Source: Sorghum bicolor (lineage: Eukaryota > Streptophyta > Magnoliopsida > Poales > Poaceae). Taken from it: DNA of 64,000 nucleotides. A program made the translations under genes and the position numbers. The number at the start of each line of letters is the position of its first letter. Position 1 is the first letter of the stretch. Below, piece by piece: positions 11,295 through 22,545 of this stretch. The notes beneath the pieces were generated by a model that saw only the letters and a program-made list of their open reading frames with translations, did not search any database and was not told where the DNA came from. The stretch lies in NCBI RefSeq assembly GCF_000003195.3, contig NC_012871.2, positions 53,931,802-53,995,801 on the forward strand, in the 5' to 3' direction.

Positions 11295-12199
11295 TAGCTA
11301 CCATCCTGGAGGCTCCCTACCGTAGGGTGCAGACAGACTTAAACTTAAGCCACAAAATTTTTTTAGTATTTTTGTTTGTATTTAATAATTATTGTTTAAT
11401 CATAAACTAAGTAGACTTAAAAAATTCGACTCAAATTATAGGTGACCTGTACAATATAAGATTCGACTCAAATTATAGGTGACCTGTACAAAGTTTTATT
11501 TTTATTTATATTTAATGTTCTATATATGCGTTGAAAATTTAGCAACTGCCTTTGCATGGCGTGAGTGGCACAAGGATTCTAGTATGGTTGACATTTATCA
11601 GCTGTCCACGTCGGAGCGCGCGCAGGTTTGGATGGCGTCGTCACAGCCTCAAGGCACACACCAGCGACGGAAAATCATTTTCACGAACGACAAGGAGATG
11701 TGAAAGATAAGGAAAGATTAGAACAGGAATGTGGTTAGTACTTTATCTCAAATTATAAATCACTTAAAATATAACTGTAGTTAGTACTTTCTCCATCCTA
11801 AATTATAAATCATTTCAAATATAACTATAGTTAGAACTTCCTCCATCCTAAATTATTGATCAAAATTATAGAGAAATTATAAAGATTTATAAAATCAAAT
11901 AGGTATACTATATAAATGAAAATATATAGTTAATAAAAACCTAACATTACTTATTTGGTATTGTAAATATTATTATATAAATTTGGTCAAACCTCTACCT
12001 GACAGTGATATTTTGTACTCCCTCCATTCCAATATATTATCTAAAATGAATGTCGCTCGCCCCAGCATGTCGCTCGCCCGCGCACGCTCCACCCAACGGG
12101 GGGACCGCTTGCCACCTGTGCATGCGCGCTTTGGTCTGGCCACCCAGACATGTCCCCCTCTCGCTCGTTCGACCCACGGGGGGACCACTGCCCACCTGA
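11295..12199. repeat. Gene-poor stretch with MITE debris and short tandem duplications
   Basis: No gene is supported. It holds a MITE-like fragment (about 11335-11425) and a duplicated word ATTCGACTCAAATTATAGG (about 11427 and 11461). CTCCATCCTAAATTAT occurs twice (about 11791 and 11842). A GC-rich block at 12050-12199 has two copies of CCCACGGGG/CCAACGGGG-type sequence and shares GCGCGCTTTG with the flank beyond the next MITE. Confidence 0.5.
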
Positions 12200-12543
12200 G
12201 GCCCTGTTTAGTTCCCCACCAAAAAAATTTTCATCCATCCCATCGAATCTTTGGATACATGCATGGAACATTAAATATAGATAAAAAAATAAACTAATTA
12301 CACAGTTTAGTTGAAAATCACGAGACGAATCTTTTAAGCCTAGTTACTCCATGATTAGCCTTAAGTGCTACAGTAACCCACATATGCTAATGACAGATTA
12401 ATTATGCTTAATAAATTTGTCTTGCAGTTTCCTGACGAGCTATGTAATTTGTTTTTTATTAGTTTCTAAAAACCCCTCCCGACATCCTTCCGACACGTCC
12501 GATGTGACACCCAAAAAATTTTTATCCCCAATCTAAACAGGCC
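12200..12543. mobile_element. GGCCCTGTTTAG-type MITE
   Basis: Left end GGCCCTGTTTAGTT and right end AATCTAAACAGGCC flank a 344-base segment; CTGA occurs at both outer borders. It interrupts a GC-rich block (12050-12650). The internal words CGAGACGAATCTTTTAAGCC and CCTAGTTACTC match the copy at 10795. Confidence 0.75.
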
Positions 12544-12737
12544 CTGAGGCAAGCGCGCTTTGTCGGGCGGTGAATGTGGAGCGCGCCCGCGCCCGCCACC
12601 CCCCCCACCTCACGTGGTCGGTATTGTTTTGGTGTGGGCACCTCGCGGACGCTGTGGACTACCGCGTGTCCGTAATCGATTGACGAAAAAATAAAAACCA
12701 AGGAGCCTTTGGTGTCCGAAGTAGAATATGAAAATAA
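12544..12737. repeat. Left half of a duplicated flank (paralogous to about 25370-25540)
   Basis: Non-coding. Shares CACGTGGTC, CCTCGCGGA and a GGAGCCTTTNGGTGTCCGAAGTAGA-type run with the block after the chromovirus. Continues after the Helitron at 14184. Confidence 0.7.
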
Positions 12738-14183
12738 TCTCAACAACTAAAAATTATGAAAAGGACCCATCTACCACACCCATGGTGAAGCCACAACTCC
12801 CATTTCTTTTAGCCATGATAGGCTATCTCATCAACCTAGGCCCCACTCACCCATACATGCAACATTGTTTTGGCGAATTTAAAAAAGTCATAACTTTTAA
12901 ACCGAAGATATAAATTAAATTCCGATTGCACCATTAAATTTCTCATAACAAATCCTTCAAAACAAGATCACACATGGATATATTTAGATAAAATTTTATT
13001 AATTAATATTTATCTCTACAACTAAAAATTGTGGAGAAGACCCATCCACAACTTTCATCCCAATGGTGGTCTTTTTTACTGTGCGATGACACGCTATCCC
13101 ATCAACCTAGGCCCCACTCACCTATTTATGTAAATTTGTTTTAGCGAATTAAAAAAGTCATAACTCCTAAACTAGAGATATAAATTAAATTTTGAATGCA
13201 CCATTAAATTTCTTATAACAAATCCTTCAAAACAAGATCATACATGGATATATTTAGATAAAATTTTATTAATGAATATTTATCTTATAAAGATAAAATA
13301 TTTTCTTTTATTAAGTAGAAACAATATTCTAGGTTCAGCAGACAATGTTTTGTCTTTGTAAAAAAATGTTATCGATTTAGAAGAATAGTATTTTGGTTTT
13401 AGGTTTATGAAATTGATATTACAATATACATAAAAAATACATAAATAGATGACATAGATAAAAATAATAATAAAAAATCTAGAGTAAAAAGCATAAGAAA
13501 AAAATAAAAACACAAAATGGAGAAAAATTTCGAATAATGTCAAAGGGTTACTTTTTAAATATCGTAAATATATTTATAGAACATTAACATCAATAAATCT
13601 CTACAACTAAAAATTATGAAAAGGACCCATCTACCACACCCATGGTGAAGCCACAACTCCCGTAAGAAACATCATAGAACATCACATATATATTACGTAA
13701 ACATGACATAACACAATATAAAACACTAAATATATACTACATAAATATCACATATATATAGAAAATAAAAATAAAAAATAAAATTACTAAGAAAAAAATA
13801 TAAAAACAAACATAATTAACAAATGATAAAAAGTGCATAGAGCAAATAAAATTAATGAATAATTTAAATAAAGATAAAAATAAGATTAAAAGGAAATAAA
13901 ATATAAAATAAGAATGAAGAAACATAGAAAATCTGAAAAGAAAAAAGAAAAACAAATAGAAGCAAGGAAGAACAATAAAAATAAAACCAAAACAAAAAGA
14001 AAATAAAAGGTAAAATTAAAACAAGAAAAGAATAAGGAAAGGATAGAAAATAAAATAAAATCGAAAAACAAAAACTAAAAAAAATGAAAAAAAAGAATAT
14101 AGACAGAAAAAATAAAATAACAATGAAGAAACATAAAGTATGTGGATTTTAAAACCCGTAACAACGTACGGGCATTAACCTAG
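12738..14183 (+). mobile_element. Non-autonomous Helitron with repeated 5' termini
   Basis: The left end TCTCAACAACTAAAAATT follows an A. The right end is a hairpin CCCGTAACAACGTACGGG followed by CATTAACCTAG and then a T, matching Helitron rules (5' TC, 3' hairpin then CTRR, insertion between A and T). A related sequence at about 25525-25570 runs straight across the insertion point, so it acts as an empty site. Inside, the 5' terminus recurs at 13013 and 13598 as a tandem repeat of about 275 bases (12738-13012, 13013-13280, partial 13598-13661). The rest is A-rich low-complexity sequence. No Rep/helicase is present, so movement would need helper proteins. Confidence 0.85.
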
Positions 14184-14442
14184 TGTAAGTATGAATAATA
14201 AAACTTTCACCGCGTGCTATGGTTTGATACGGACTGCTTGTGTTTTCACTGCATATATTCGTTTTGTCAGGTGATTTGTTTTTTTTATATTTTTACGTGC
14301 GCTGCTGTTCATATTTACACGTTTATTAGAAAATTTATACAGATCACAGGTTTTCCGAGTTTTGTTAGCATATGATTACCTGTTTCTATACGTTGTCTTC
14401 GAATTTTTATACGATTTCTGGTTTTTTATGCATGCAACTTAC
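14184..14442. repeat. Right half of the duplicated flank, up to the chromovirus
   Basis: Continues the paralogy with about 25543-25770 (GTAAGTATG, TTTGTTAGCATATGATTACC, TTTTTATGCATGCAACTT). Contains the TTTTTATGCA word that also fills the introns of the MULE genes to the right. Ends with the target duplication CTTAC at 14438-14442. Confidence 0.7.
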
Positions 14443-17187
14443 TGTAACACCCAAAAATTTGTTTTCAATCAATAGGAATTAATTTGATTTAATTAAGTAT
14501 TTTTGGTGAGCATTTAATCTAGTGAATAAAATAGTTTTGGTCAAAATTAAAATTTATTATAAGTTCAGAAAACATGGTTGTACATTTCATGCTGGTGCGT
14601 ATTTAATTTTGTGTTGTTGCCTTTTGTTTGATTTTATCTGCGTTCAAGATTTTTTTATTGGGAAAAGGGTTTGGAAAAGAAAACAGAAAAGAAAAAAAAG
14701 AAACCCCAGCCGAACCTCCCCTCTCACCCCTCGGCCCAGCACCCCACCCTTTCTCTTCGCCCGCAAAGCCCACGGCGCGGCCAGTGTCTTCCCCTCGCCC
14801 AGCCCAACTCGCAGGCCTGCAAGCCAGCCCAGCGCCAGGCGGCCCGCGCGCCCCACTTCCCTCCCTCTCCCTCCTTTCTTTGGCTGACGGTTGGGGCCCG
14901 CGTGTCAGCGTCGCCTTTCTCCTACCTCTCGCCGTATGCGAGCAGGACTCGGCCGAGAATCCCGTGGCCGAATCAATCCCGAAAAGTTCGAGATTTTTCT
15001 TGCCTTTTTGAGCGCTATAAAGTTCATCCCCCACCCCGCAACCTCCTTTTGCGTCCCAGTTCCAAAAAAACGAGCCCTAGCCGTCCCTGTTTGGCGTTTT
15101 GGATCTCACCGTGAGCTCCTACCGCCGCCGCGCGCAACTGCTCCTTCCCGGGCTGAGTCGACCTCCGTGGTGAGCTCGCCATTTCCTTCTCTTCACTCCA
15201 GTGCCTTCGGTTTTGTTTTTGGTGAACCGCAGCATCGTTTTGGTGAACTCCGGCGAGGAGCTTGACACCGGCAATGGAAAAACCGCCGCGGCCGCTCCTG
15301 TTCTGGCGAGGAGGCCAGCCAACCCCGCCCAGATCGGATATCAGCCGCCCGATCGTCATCCAACGGCCTCTAACAGAACTTACCCCTTCGGCCGCCATTT
15401 TGCTAAAGAGCCCCCGCGCTTTGGGAGTTTTGAACCCGCGGTCCAAGGCGCATTAGCGGGATTACGTTTTCTCAGTACTAAAAGCGTATTCTCTTCAGGC
15501 TAAGTTAAAATACGTTTTTGATTATTCACAGATTTGCCACTGGATTTAGTTTGTTCATAAAATACTCATTTTAACTTCGATTTAATCCATTCAAATTTCG
15601 TTAGATTCGCCTTCACGAGCTCTACATGATAGAACTATTAGTTTACTGTTTTGAAACTTTTTATTTCTGCAGTACTATTTAGTTAATTATTTCTCTATAG
15701 GAAATCTTAGAAAATTCATATCTTTCTCGTTTTAATTCCGATTTTCGTGAAATTTACGTTCGTGTGATCGTAGCGCTGCGTAGAATATTTTCATAAACTT
15801 TTATATTTGTTTTACTACTGTTTGGTGTATTGTTCTAATAATAGCTTGTTTGCTTCGTGTATGATTGTCTACATTGGATTGCGTGTTGTTGATTGATGTT
15901 TGGGAATAGACGGTGAGCCGTACGTTGGTGATCAAGACCAAGCTTTTGAAGACCAGCAGGCTCAGGAGAGCTTTGAGCAAGGTAAGTATAACTTGGGATC
16001 ATCCTTGTTACCTATTCACTTAAGTACATATATACATCATATGCATGCTATCACCTTGTCGACCTTAGCAAAATCATAGATGATTGTTACCTGGATTCCT
16101 TGCTACCTACTTGATATGCATTTGTTGTAGATGTGCTAGTGCTTGATATAATCCATGATCTTGTAAGATGATTAATGGCTATGCAATGAACGTTAAAAGA
16201 TGACAAATAACTATATGAGATCTTGTCTGTAAGTGATCACCGGGACAACAGTGCAACCATGAGGGCTATAATGGCTCTGGCTTTAGCTCAGTATGAAGCA
16301 CTTTTCTAGCTTGTTAGAGGTTACCCGAAAGGGCGGAGGGGCTGAACCGTTTTGGGTATAGTGCGAGCCCCTGTCCCTATGTGTATAGGCTGCGCGTCAT
16401 TGTGCCATTCGGAAGGGGGGTATCTATATCTGCGCGCAAAGGAAACCTTGCGGCCTAACATGTTAGACGAACTTTTGAAAGGCTTCATAGTGATCCCTGC
16501 CGACCTCCCTAGGAAGGGGGTTAAGAGATTAGCTACCTCGGGCGAAAGGGTAAATCATGACTCATGGGTAAAGATGTACAACCTCTGCAGAGTGTAAAAC
16601 TGGTATACTAGCCGTGCTCACGGTTATGAGCGGCCTTGGGGGTTCTTGCTGCGCCGACGATGAGCTTATTAAGTTGTTATGTTCATTTGATTATCGTTTA
16701 TTCTATGGATTAATTATGCTTACACTTGATCATGGGATTAATAGATTATTTATGCTACCTTGACAATTGCTTTTTAATTATGAATATGCTATCCACTATT
16801 AAAAGCTAAATGCAGTCAAACCCGTGTCAACTATTTGAGCCTCATGAACCCCTGGTTATACTTGTTGAGTACGATATGTGCTCACTCTTGCAATTTCCCA
16901 ACACCTCAGGATATGATAATGAAGATGACTGGAATGAGGACTATCGTTATGAGTACTAGGGTTGGAGTCAACCAGTCAACAGTGTCCCTGTGTGGAGCTT
17001 CCATCGAGAGCGTTGTTTACTTTATGCTATCATTTTTGTATAAGACTATGTGATTTATTATGTTCCGCTATGTAATAAACACTGCAATGGTACTTTTGAG
17101 ATTTGTCTACTTATGTGTGCGACTATTCCTGGGGCACATATGAGTCTTTTATGCATCCTATTTTGTTCTTAAAATATGGGTATGACA
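14443..17187 (+). repeat. 5' LTR of the chromovirus
   Basis: Starts TGTAACACCC and ends TATGACA; 2745 bases. Contains a GC-rich block (14700-15450) and the element's promoter. Open frames on both strands in 14522-15503 are repeated in the 3' LTR and have no recognisable domain; I treat them as non-coding. Confidence 0.93.
15016..15022 (+). promoter_or_regulatory. Probable TATA box of the chromovirus LTR
   Basis: TATAAAG in a GC-rich context (GAGCGCTATAAAG), conserved at 23120-23126 in the other LTR. Position within the LTR fits a U3 promoter; not proven. Confidence 0.45.
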
Positions 17188-18110
17188 AATTGGTATCAAA
17201 GCTTTGTTGACTGTCGGACGCAAGCCTAGTTAGAAATTGGTCGTCTTAAGGTTTTGAAATTGCTATAAAATCCTTGCTCTATAGACCTTGATATTTTCTT
17301 CCACACTATATCCTATTCATCTTCACCTTGTTGCTTATTTTAAAAGACTTGTTCTCATCACCACTCTTTGCTTTGAATATGCTTTTAGGACTTTTCTTAC
17401 CACCTTCTAACATCATTGGAATAGGAGTTATAGGATCTTTGCCCTTAATAGGAAGAGAACGTTAGTACCGCAAGTTGAGTCAATGCTTGAAGTGTGAACT
17501 TTTGATGCTTGGTTTGGTTTGTTATTATGCTTATGCTTGATTTGGATTTTTGTAATGAGTGCTGGAACCTTGTGGGCATATCCACAAGTTTCCTAGTTAA
17601 GAACCTTAAGTAAGAACATGAATAAATAATGGTTTGGGGTCATATCCTGTTTCTGTCCTTTGCTGTTTTCTAGAGCAGTCTGCAAAGATTCTGGTATAAA
17701 TCAAAATCTGTTCGTGCAATGTTCATCAAAATTTTCTGGGAACAAGTAGACTTTCATATCTTTCCAATGCCGCAAGAATGACCATATTATCGATTATGAG
17801 CTGTGAGTTATGACTGTTTAAAGTTGAGGTTTCTGCGCAGTCTGGAATTCTAGAACAGTTTCGGTTGTACCCAGTTTTTGATTAAACTAACCTAGGAATC
17901 TGGTAATATGATCTAAATGAAAGTTGTAGACAATTTCTTTATCTTTCCAACAGTGTACAGCATGTATCCTTTTGTATTTTGGAACTCGAGATATTACTGG
18001 TTTTCTGAACTGTTGATGTTGGATGTTACCAGAAAATTTCAGATTCCGTTAACTCTTGTAATTGTCATGTTGGACATTACTAAGATGTGTTTATATACCT
18101 TGGAATGCAG
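17188..18110 (+). other. PBS and untranslated leader of the chromovirus
   Basis: TGGTATCAAAGC begins at 17191, three bases after the LTR; it is complementary to initiator tRNA-Met with one departure from the usual TGGTATCAGAGC. The remaining 0.9 kb has no gene and leads to the gag ATG at 18111. Confidence 0.8.
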
Positions 18111-21100
18111 ATGGCAGCAAGGGGAAGAGGCAGAGGCAGGGGAAGAGGCCGTGGCATTGGCAATGGTGACAATGCCCCAATCACCGTGGAGGAACTCATG
18201 CAAACCCAAAATGAGATGATGCATGTTTTCATGCAGCACCTACAGCAGCAACCTCCACCAACACCACCACCTGTTCATGTGAGGGACAAGCGTGGAGAGT
18301 TTATGAAGGGAAGACCTCCGGTATTTACACACTCAGCTGATCCCATGGAGGCAGATGATTGGTTACGTGCTGTGGAGAGGCAACTAAACATAGCACAGTG
18401 CAATGACTTGGAGAAGGTGTTGTATGCTTCTGAACAGCTTCAGGGGGCAGCTCAAACACGGTGGGAGTCATATCAAGCTGCTCGTCCCAACAATGCTCCT
18501 CCTGTCACATGGCTGGAATTATGTAGAGACTTCAGAGCTCGACATATAAATGAGGGAATGATGGAGCTCAAGCAAGAAGAATTCAGATCACTCAGGATGG
18601 ACTCCATGACAGTGGCAGAGTATCATGACACTTTTGAACAGTTGGCTCGCTATGCTCCGAACGATGTCAGGGAAGATGCTGATAAGCAGCGTCTATTCAT
18701 GAAAGGTCTCTACTACGAGCTCAGGTTGCAATTGGCTGGAAACACCTATCCTACCTTCCAAGCTCTTGTGAATCGTGCCATTGTGCTTGATAATATGCGG
18801 AAGAGTCAGGATAAGAAGAGAAGGATGCTGGCACAAGGATCTGGGAGCAACAACCGTCAGCGTTTCAGTTCCCATCAAGGCCATTAGCAGAGGTTCCAGG
18901 GACCAGTTAGTCAGTGGAACCGCAACCAGCAACCTCAGTGTTTCCAGAATCAATCTCAGAGTGGGAACCAACGTCCTCCATTCCAACAACGTCACCATAA
19001 TCAACAACAGCATGGTCAGCAGACACCTCGCTCAGGGAACGCAAATACCAACTCCACAAAAAGAAGTGCTCCTAACACTCCTACCAGGTGTTTCCGTTGT
19101 GGGAAGGAGGGACACATGTCATATGATTGCCCGGAGAAGCTCAACAAGCCGAACAACAACCAGAAGTCTACTGCTTATGCAGCAACAGTGAACAATGTGG
19201 CTACGGAGACAGTTCAGGAGGGACTAGAGATCATGATGGGTACGTTCAGTATCAACTCTATCCCTGCTACAGTTTTATTTGATTCTGGAGCTTCGCATAC
19301 ATTCATATCACAAGCATTTGTTAGATTTCATAGCCTTCCACTAGTTGCAATGAAAACACCTATGCTAGTTAATTCACCGGGTGGGACTATACTAGTTTCT
19401 TTGTGTTGCCCCTCAGCAAGTCTTTCTTTAAGGGGGGTAGATTTTCCTATCAGTCCCATGGTTATGAGAACTTCAGGCATAGATGTGATCTTGGGTTTGG
19501 ATTGGATGAAGCAACATGAGACCAATATTAATTGCAAAGAGAGAGTAGTGGCTCTGACAACACCAAAGGGGGAACGAATCAGTGTTAATGTAACAGTGCA
19601 AGCACCACTCACAGCCAAGGTGAACCAACTGAATGATGATGTGGATCCTCAGACTCTGGTAGTGGATGAGTTTCCGGATGTCTTTCCAGATGAATTGCCA
19701 GGTATGCTGCCTGACCGAGACATTGAATTTATTATTGAACTACTACCTGGTACTGCACCCTTAGCGAAAAGACCATATAGAATGGGGGTTAATGAACTAG
19801 AAGAACTTAATAAACAAATTAAGGAATTGCAAGATAAAGGGTTCATTCGTCCTAGTTCATCACCATGGGGTGCACCAGTTATCTTTGTTGATAAGAAGGA
19901 TGGTAGTCAGAGGATGTGTGTTGATTATCGGTCACTTAATGAGGTCACCATCAAGAATAAATATCCCTTGTCTAGGATTGATGACTTGTTTGATCAACTA
20001 AGAGGTGCTTGTGTGTTCTCTAAGATTGATTTGCGTTCTGGTTATCATCAATTGAAGATTCGGAATTTAGATATACCAAAGACAGCTTTCACAACAAGGT
20101 ATGGGTTGTATGAGTATACAGTTATGTCTTTTGGTTTGACCAATGCACCAACTTACTTTATGTACATGATGAATAAAGTATTCATGGAGTATCTTGATAA
20201 GTTTGTGGTGGTCTTTATTGATGATATTCTAGTATTCTCTAAAACCAAGGAAGAACATGCTGAACATCTGAGATTGGTCTTACAGAAACTTAGAGAACAT
20301 AAGCTGTATGCTAAGTGTAGTAAATGTGAGTTTTGGTTGGAAGAAGTTTCTTTCCTTGGTCATGTTGTCTCTAATGGTGGTATTGCAGTGGATCCTAGTA
20401 AGGTGAGAGATGTGCTGAATTGGAAACCACCTACGGATGTAAGTGAAATTCACAGTTTTCTTGGTTTAGCTGGTTACTACCGTAGATTCATTGAAGGGTT
20501 CTCAAAACTTGCAAAGCCCATGACTGCTCTATTGGAGAAGAATGCTAAGTTTGTATGGTCAGATAAGTGCCAAGCTAGTTTTGAGGAATTCAAGAAGATA
20601 TTGACTACTGCACCTGTGTTGGTATTGCCAGATCTGAGTAAGAGTTTCTCTATCTATTGTGATGCTTCTCGTCTGGGTTTGGGTTGTGTTCTTATGCAAG
20701 AAGGTAGAGTTGTTGCTTATGCATCTAGACAGTTGAGGAAACATGAACTGAATTATCCTACTCATGATTTGGAGTTAGCAGCTGTGGTTCATGCACTCAA
20801 GATTTGGAGACACTATTTGATTGGGCATAAGAGTGACATATACACTGATCATAAGAGTTTGAAGTATATCTTCACCCAGACAGATCTGAATTTGAGGCAA
20901 CGAAGATGGTTGGAACTGATAAAGGATTATGATTTGGAAGTGCATTATCATCCTGGAAAGGCGAACGTCGTAGCTGATGCACTTAGCAGAAAGAAATATG
21001 CTAATGAGCTTCGGGCGACACCTGAATCTGAGGAGTTGTGTGCTGAATTTGCATATCTAAACTTGGGAATTGTAGTAAATGCTATGGAAACTGAGGTCAC

Positions 21101-22500
21101 TCCTACTCTAGAGGAAGAGATATTGAAAGGACAGTTGGAAGATGAGAAACTAAAGGAGATAGCACACTAGGCAAAGCACCAGGATTCAGAATAGATGACA
21201 ATGGTGTACTGTGGTTTGGAAAAAGGATATGTGTTCCTGAAGTGAAGGCTATTCGTGATACGATTCTGAGAGAGGCTCATGAGTCAGCATATTCCATTCA
21301 TCCTGGTAGCACTAAGATGTATCTAGATCTGAAGCAGAAGTATTGGTGGTATGGTTTAAAGAGAGATGTGGCTGAATATGTTGCTTGGTGTGATACTTGT
21401 CAGCGAGTGAAAGCTGAACATCAGAGGCTAGCTGGACTATTGCAACCAATGAAGATTCTAGAATGGAAGTGGGAAGAAGTGGGTATGGATTTTATAGTGG
21501 GATTACCACGTACACAAAGAGGGTATGACTCAATATGGGTGATAGTGGATCATTTAACCAAAGTTGCTCATTTCATACCTGTCAAAACTTCATATAGTGG
21601 AGACCGACTGGCAGAGTTATACATGGAAAGAATTGTTTGTTTGCATGGAGTGCCTAGGAAGATTGTGTCAGATAGGGGTACTCAATTCACATCTCACTTT
21701 TGGAAAGCAGTGCATGATTCCTTGGGAACAAAGTTGAATTTTAGTACAGCGTATCATCCACAGACGGATGGACAGACTGAGAGGATCAATCAGATATTGG
21801 AGGATATGTTGAGAGCTTGCGCCTTGCAGTATGGGACTAGTTGGGACAAGAGTTTGCCATATGCAGAATTCTCCTACAACAACAGCTATCAACAGAGTCT
21901 TAAGATGGCACCGTTCGAGGCACTGTATGGTCGTAAGACAGGGGAAACACAGGTGTTTGGTACAGATGTGCTTAGACATGCAGAGCAACAGGTGCGGACT
22001 ATTCGGGATAACTTGAGGGTTGCTCAATCTCGTCAGAAAAGCTATGCAGATACACGTAGGAGAGAGCTGGTTTTTCAAACAGGTGATTATGTCTACCTGA
22101 AGGTATCACCAATGAGGAGTGTAAAGAGGTTTAATATGAAGGGAAAGCTAGCTCCAAGGTAAGTTGGTCCGTTTAAAGTATTGGAAAGGCGTGGAGAAGT
22201 AGCATACCAGTTAGAATTGCCTGAAAGCTTATCTGGTGTGCATGATGTGTTCCATGTGTCACAACTTAAGAAGTGTTTGCATATACCTGAGGAGCAAATA
22301 CCATTGGAAGAGCTTTCTGTTAAAGGTGATCTCACTTATGAAGAGTATCCGATCAGAATTTTGGAGACAGCTGAGAGAGTCACCAGAAGTCGGGTCATTA
22401 GAATGTGCAAAGTGCAGTGGAATCGGTATTCGGAAGCGGAGGCAACTTAGGAAAGAGAGGATGACCTGAGGAAATCATACTCCTATTTGTTTGAGTAAGC
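18111..22500 (+). pseudogene. Chromovirus gag-pol, mutated
   Basis: One long frame starts MAARGRGRGRG at 18111. Gag continues to an in-frame TAG at 18885; the same frame resumes through a CCHC knuckle ([14 protein letters not shown], about 19090), protease ([10 protein letters not shown]), reverse transcriptase (FIDDILVFS at about 20215) and RNase H ([11 protein letters not shown]), up to a frameshift near 21165. Integrase follows in another frame (21242-22162, [12 protein letters not shown]) and is cut by a TAA at about 22160. A chromodomain-like tail (22163-22500) has a further TAG at 22448. The products would normally package, reverse transcribe and integrate the element RNA; the chromodomain is thought to direct integration to heterochromatin. 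Two of the lesions look like C-to-T or G-to-A changes. Confidence 0.92.
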
Positions 22501-22530
22501 ACCTTTCAATCTCGAGGACGAGATTCTTTT

Positions 22531-22545
22531 AAGGGGGGTAGAGTT
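22531..22545 (+). other. Polypurine tract of the chromovirus
   Basis: AAGGGGGGTAGAGTT directly before the 3' LTR TG; primes plus-strand synthesis. Confidence 0.8.

Noticed and set aside
14522..15503. Overlapping open frames on both strands in the chromovirus LTR (and again at 22625-23559)
   Set aside because: Both strands and several frames are open because the block is GC-rich; the frames lie inside LTRs and have no domain.
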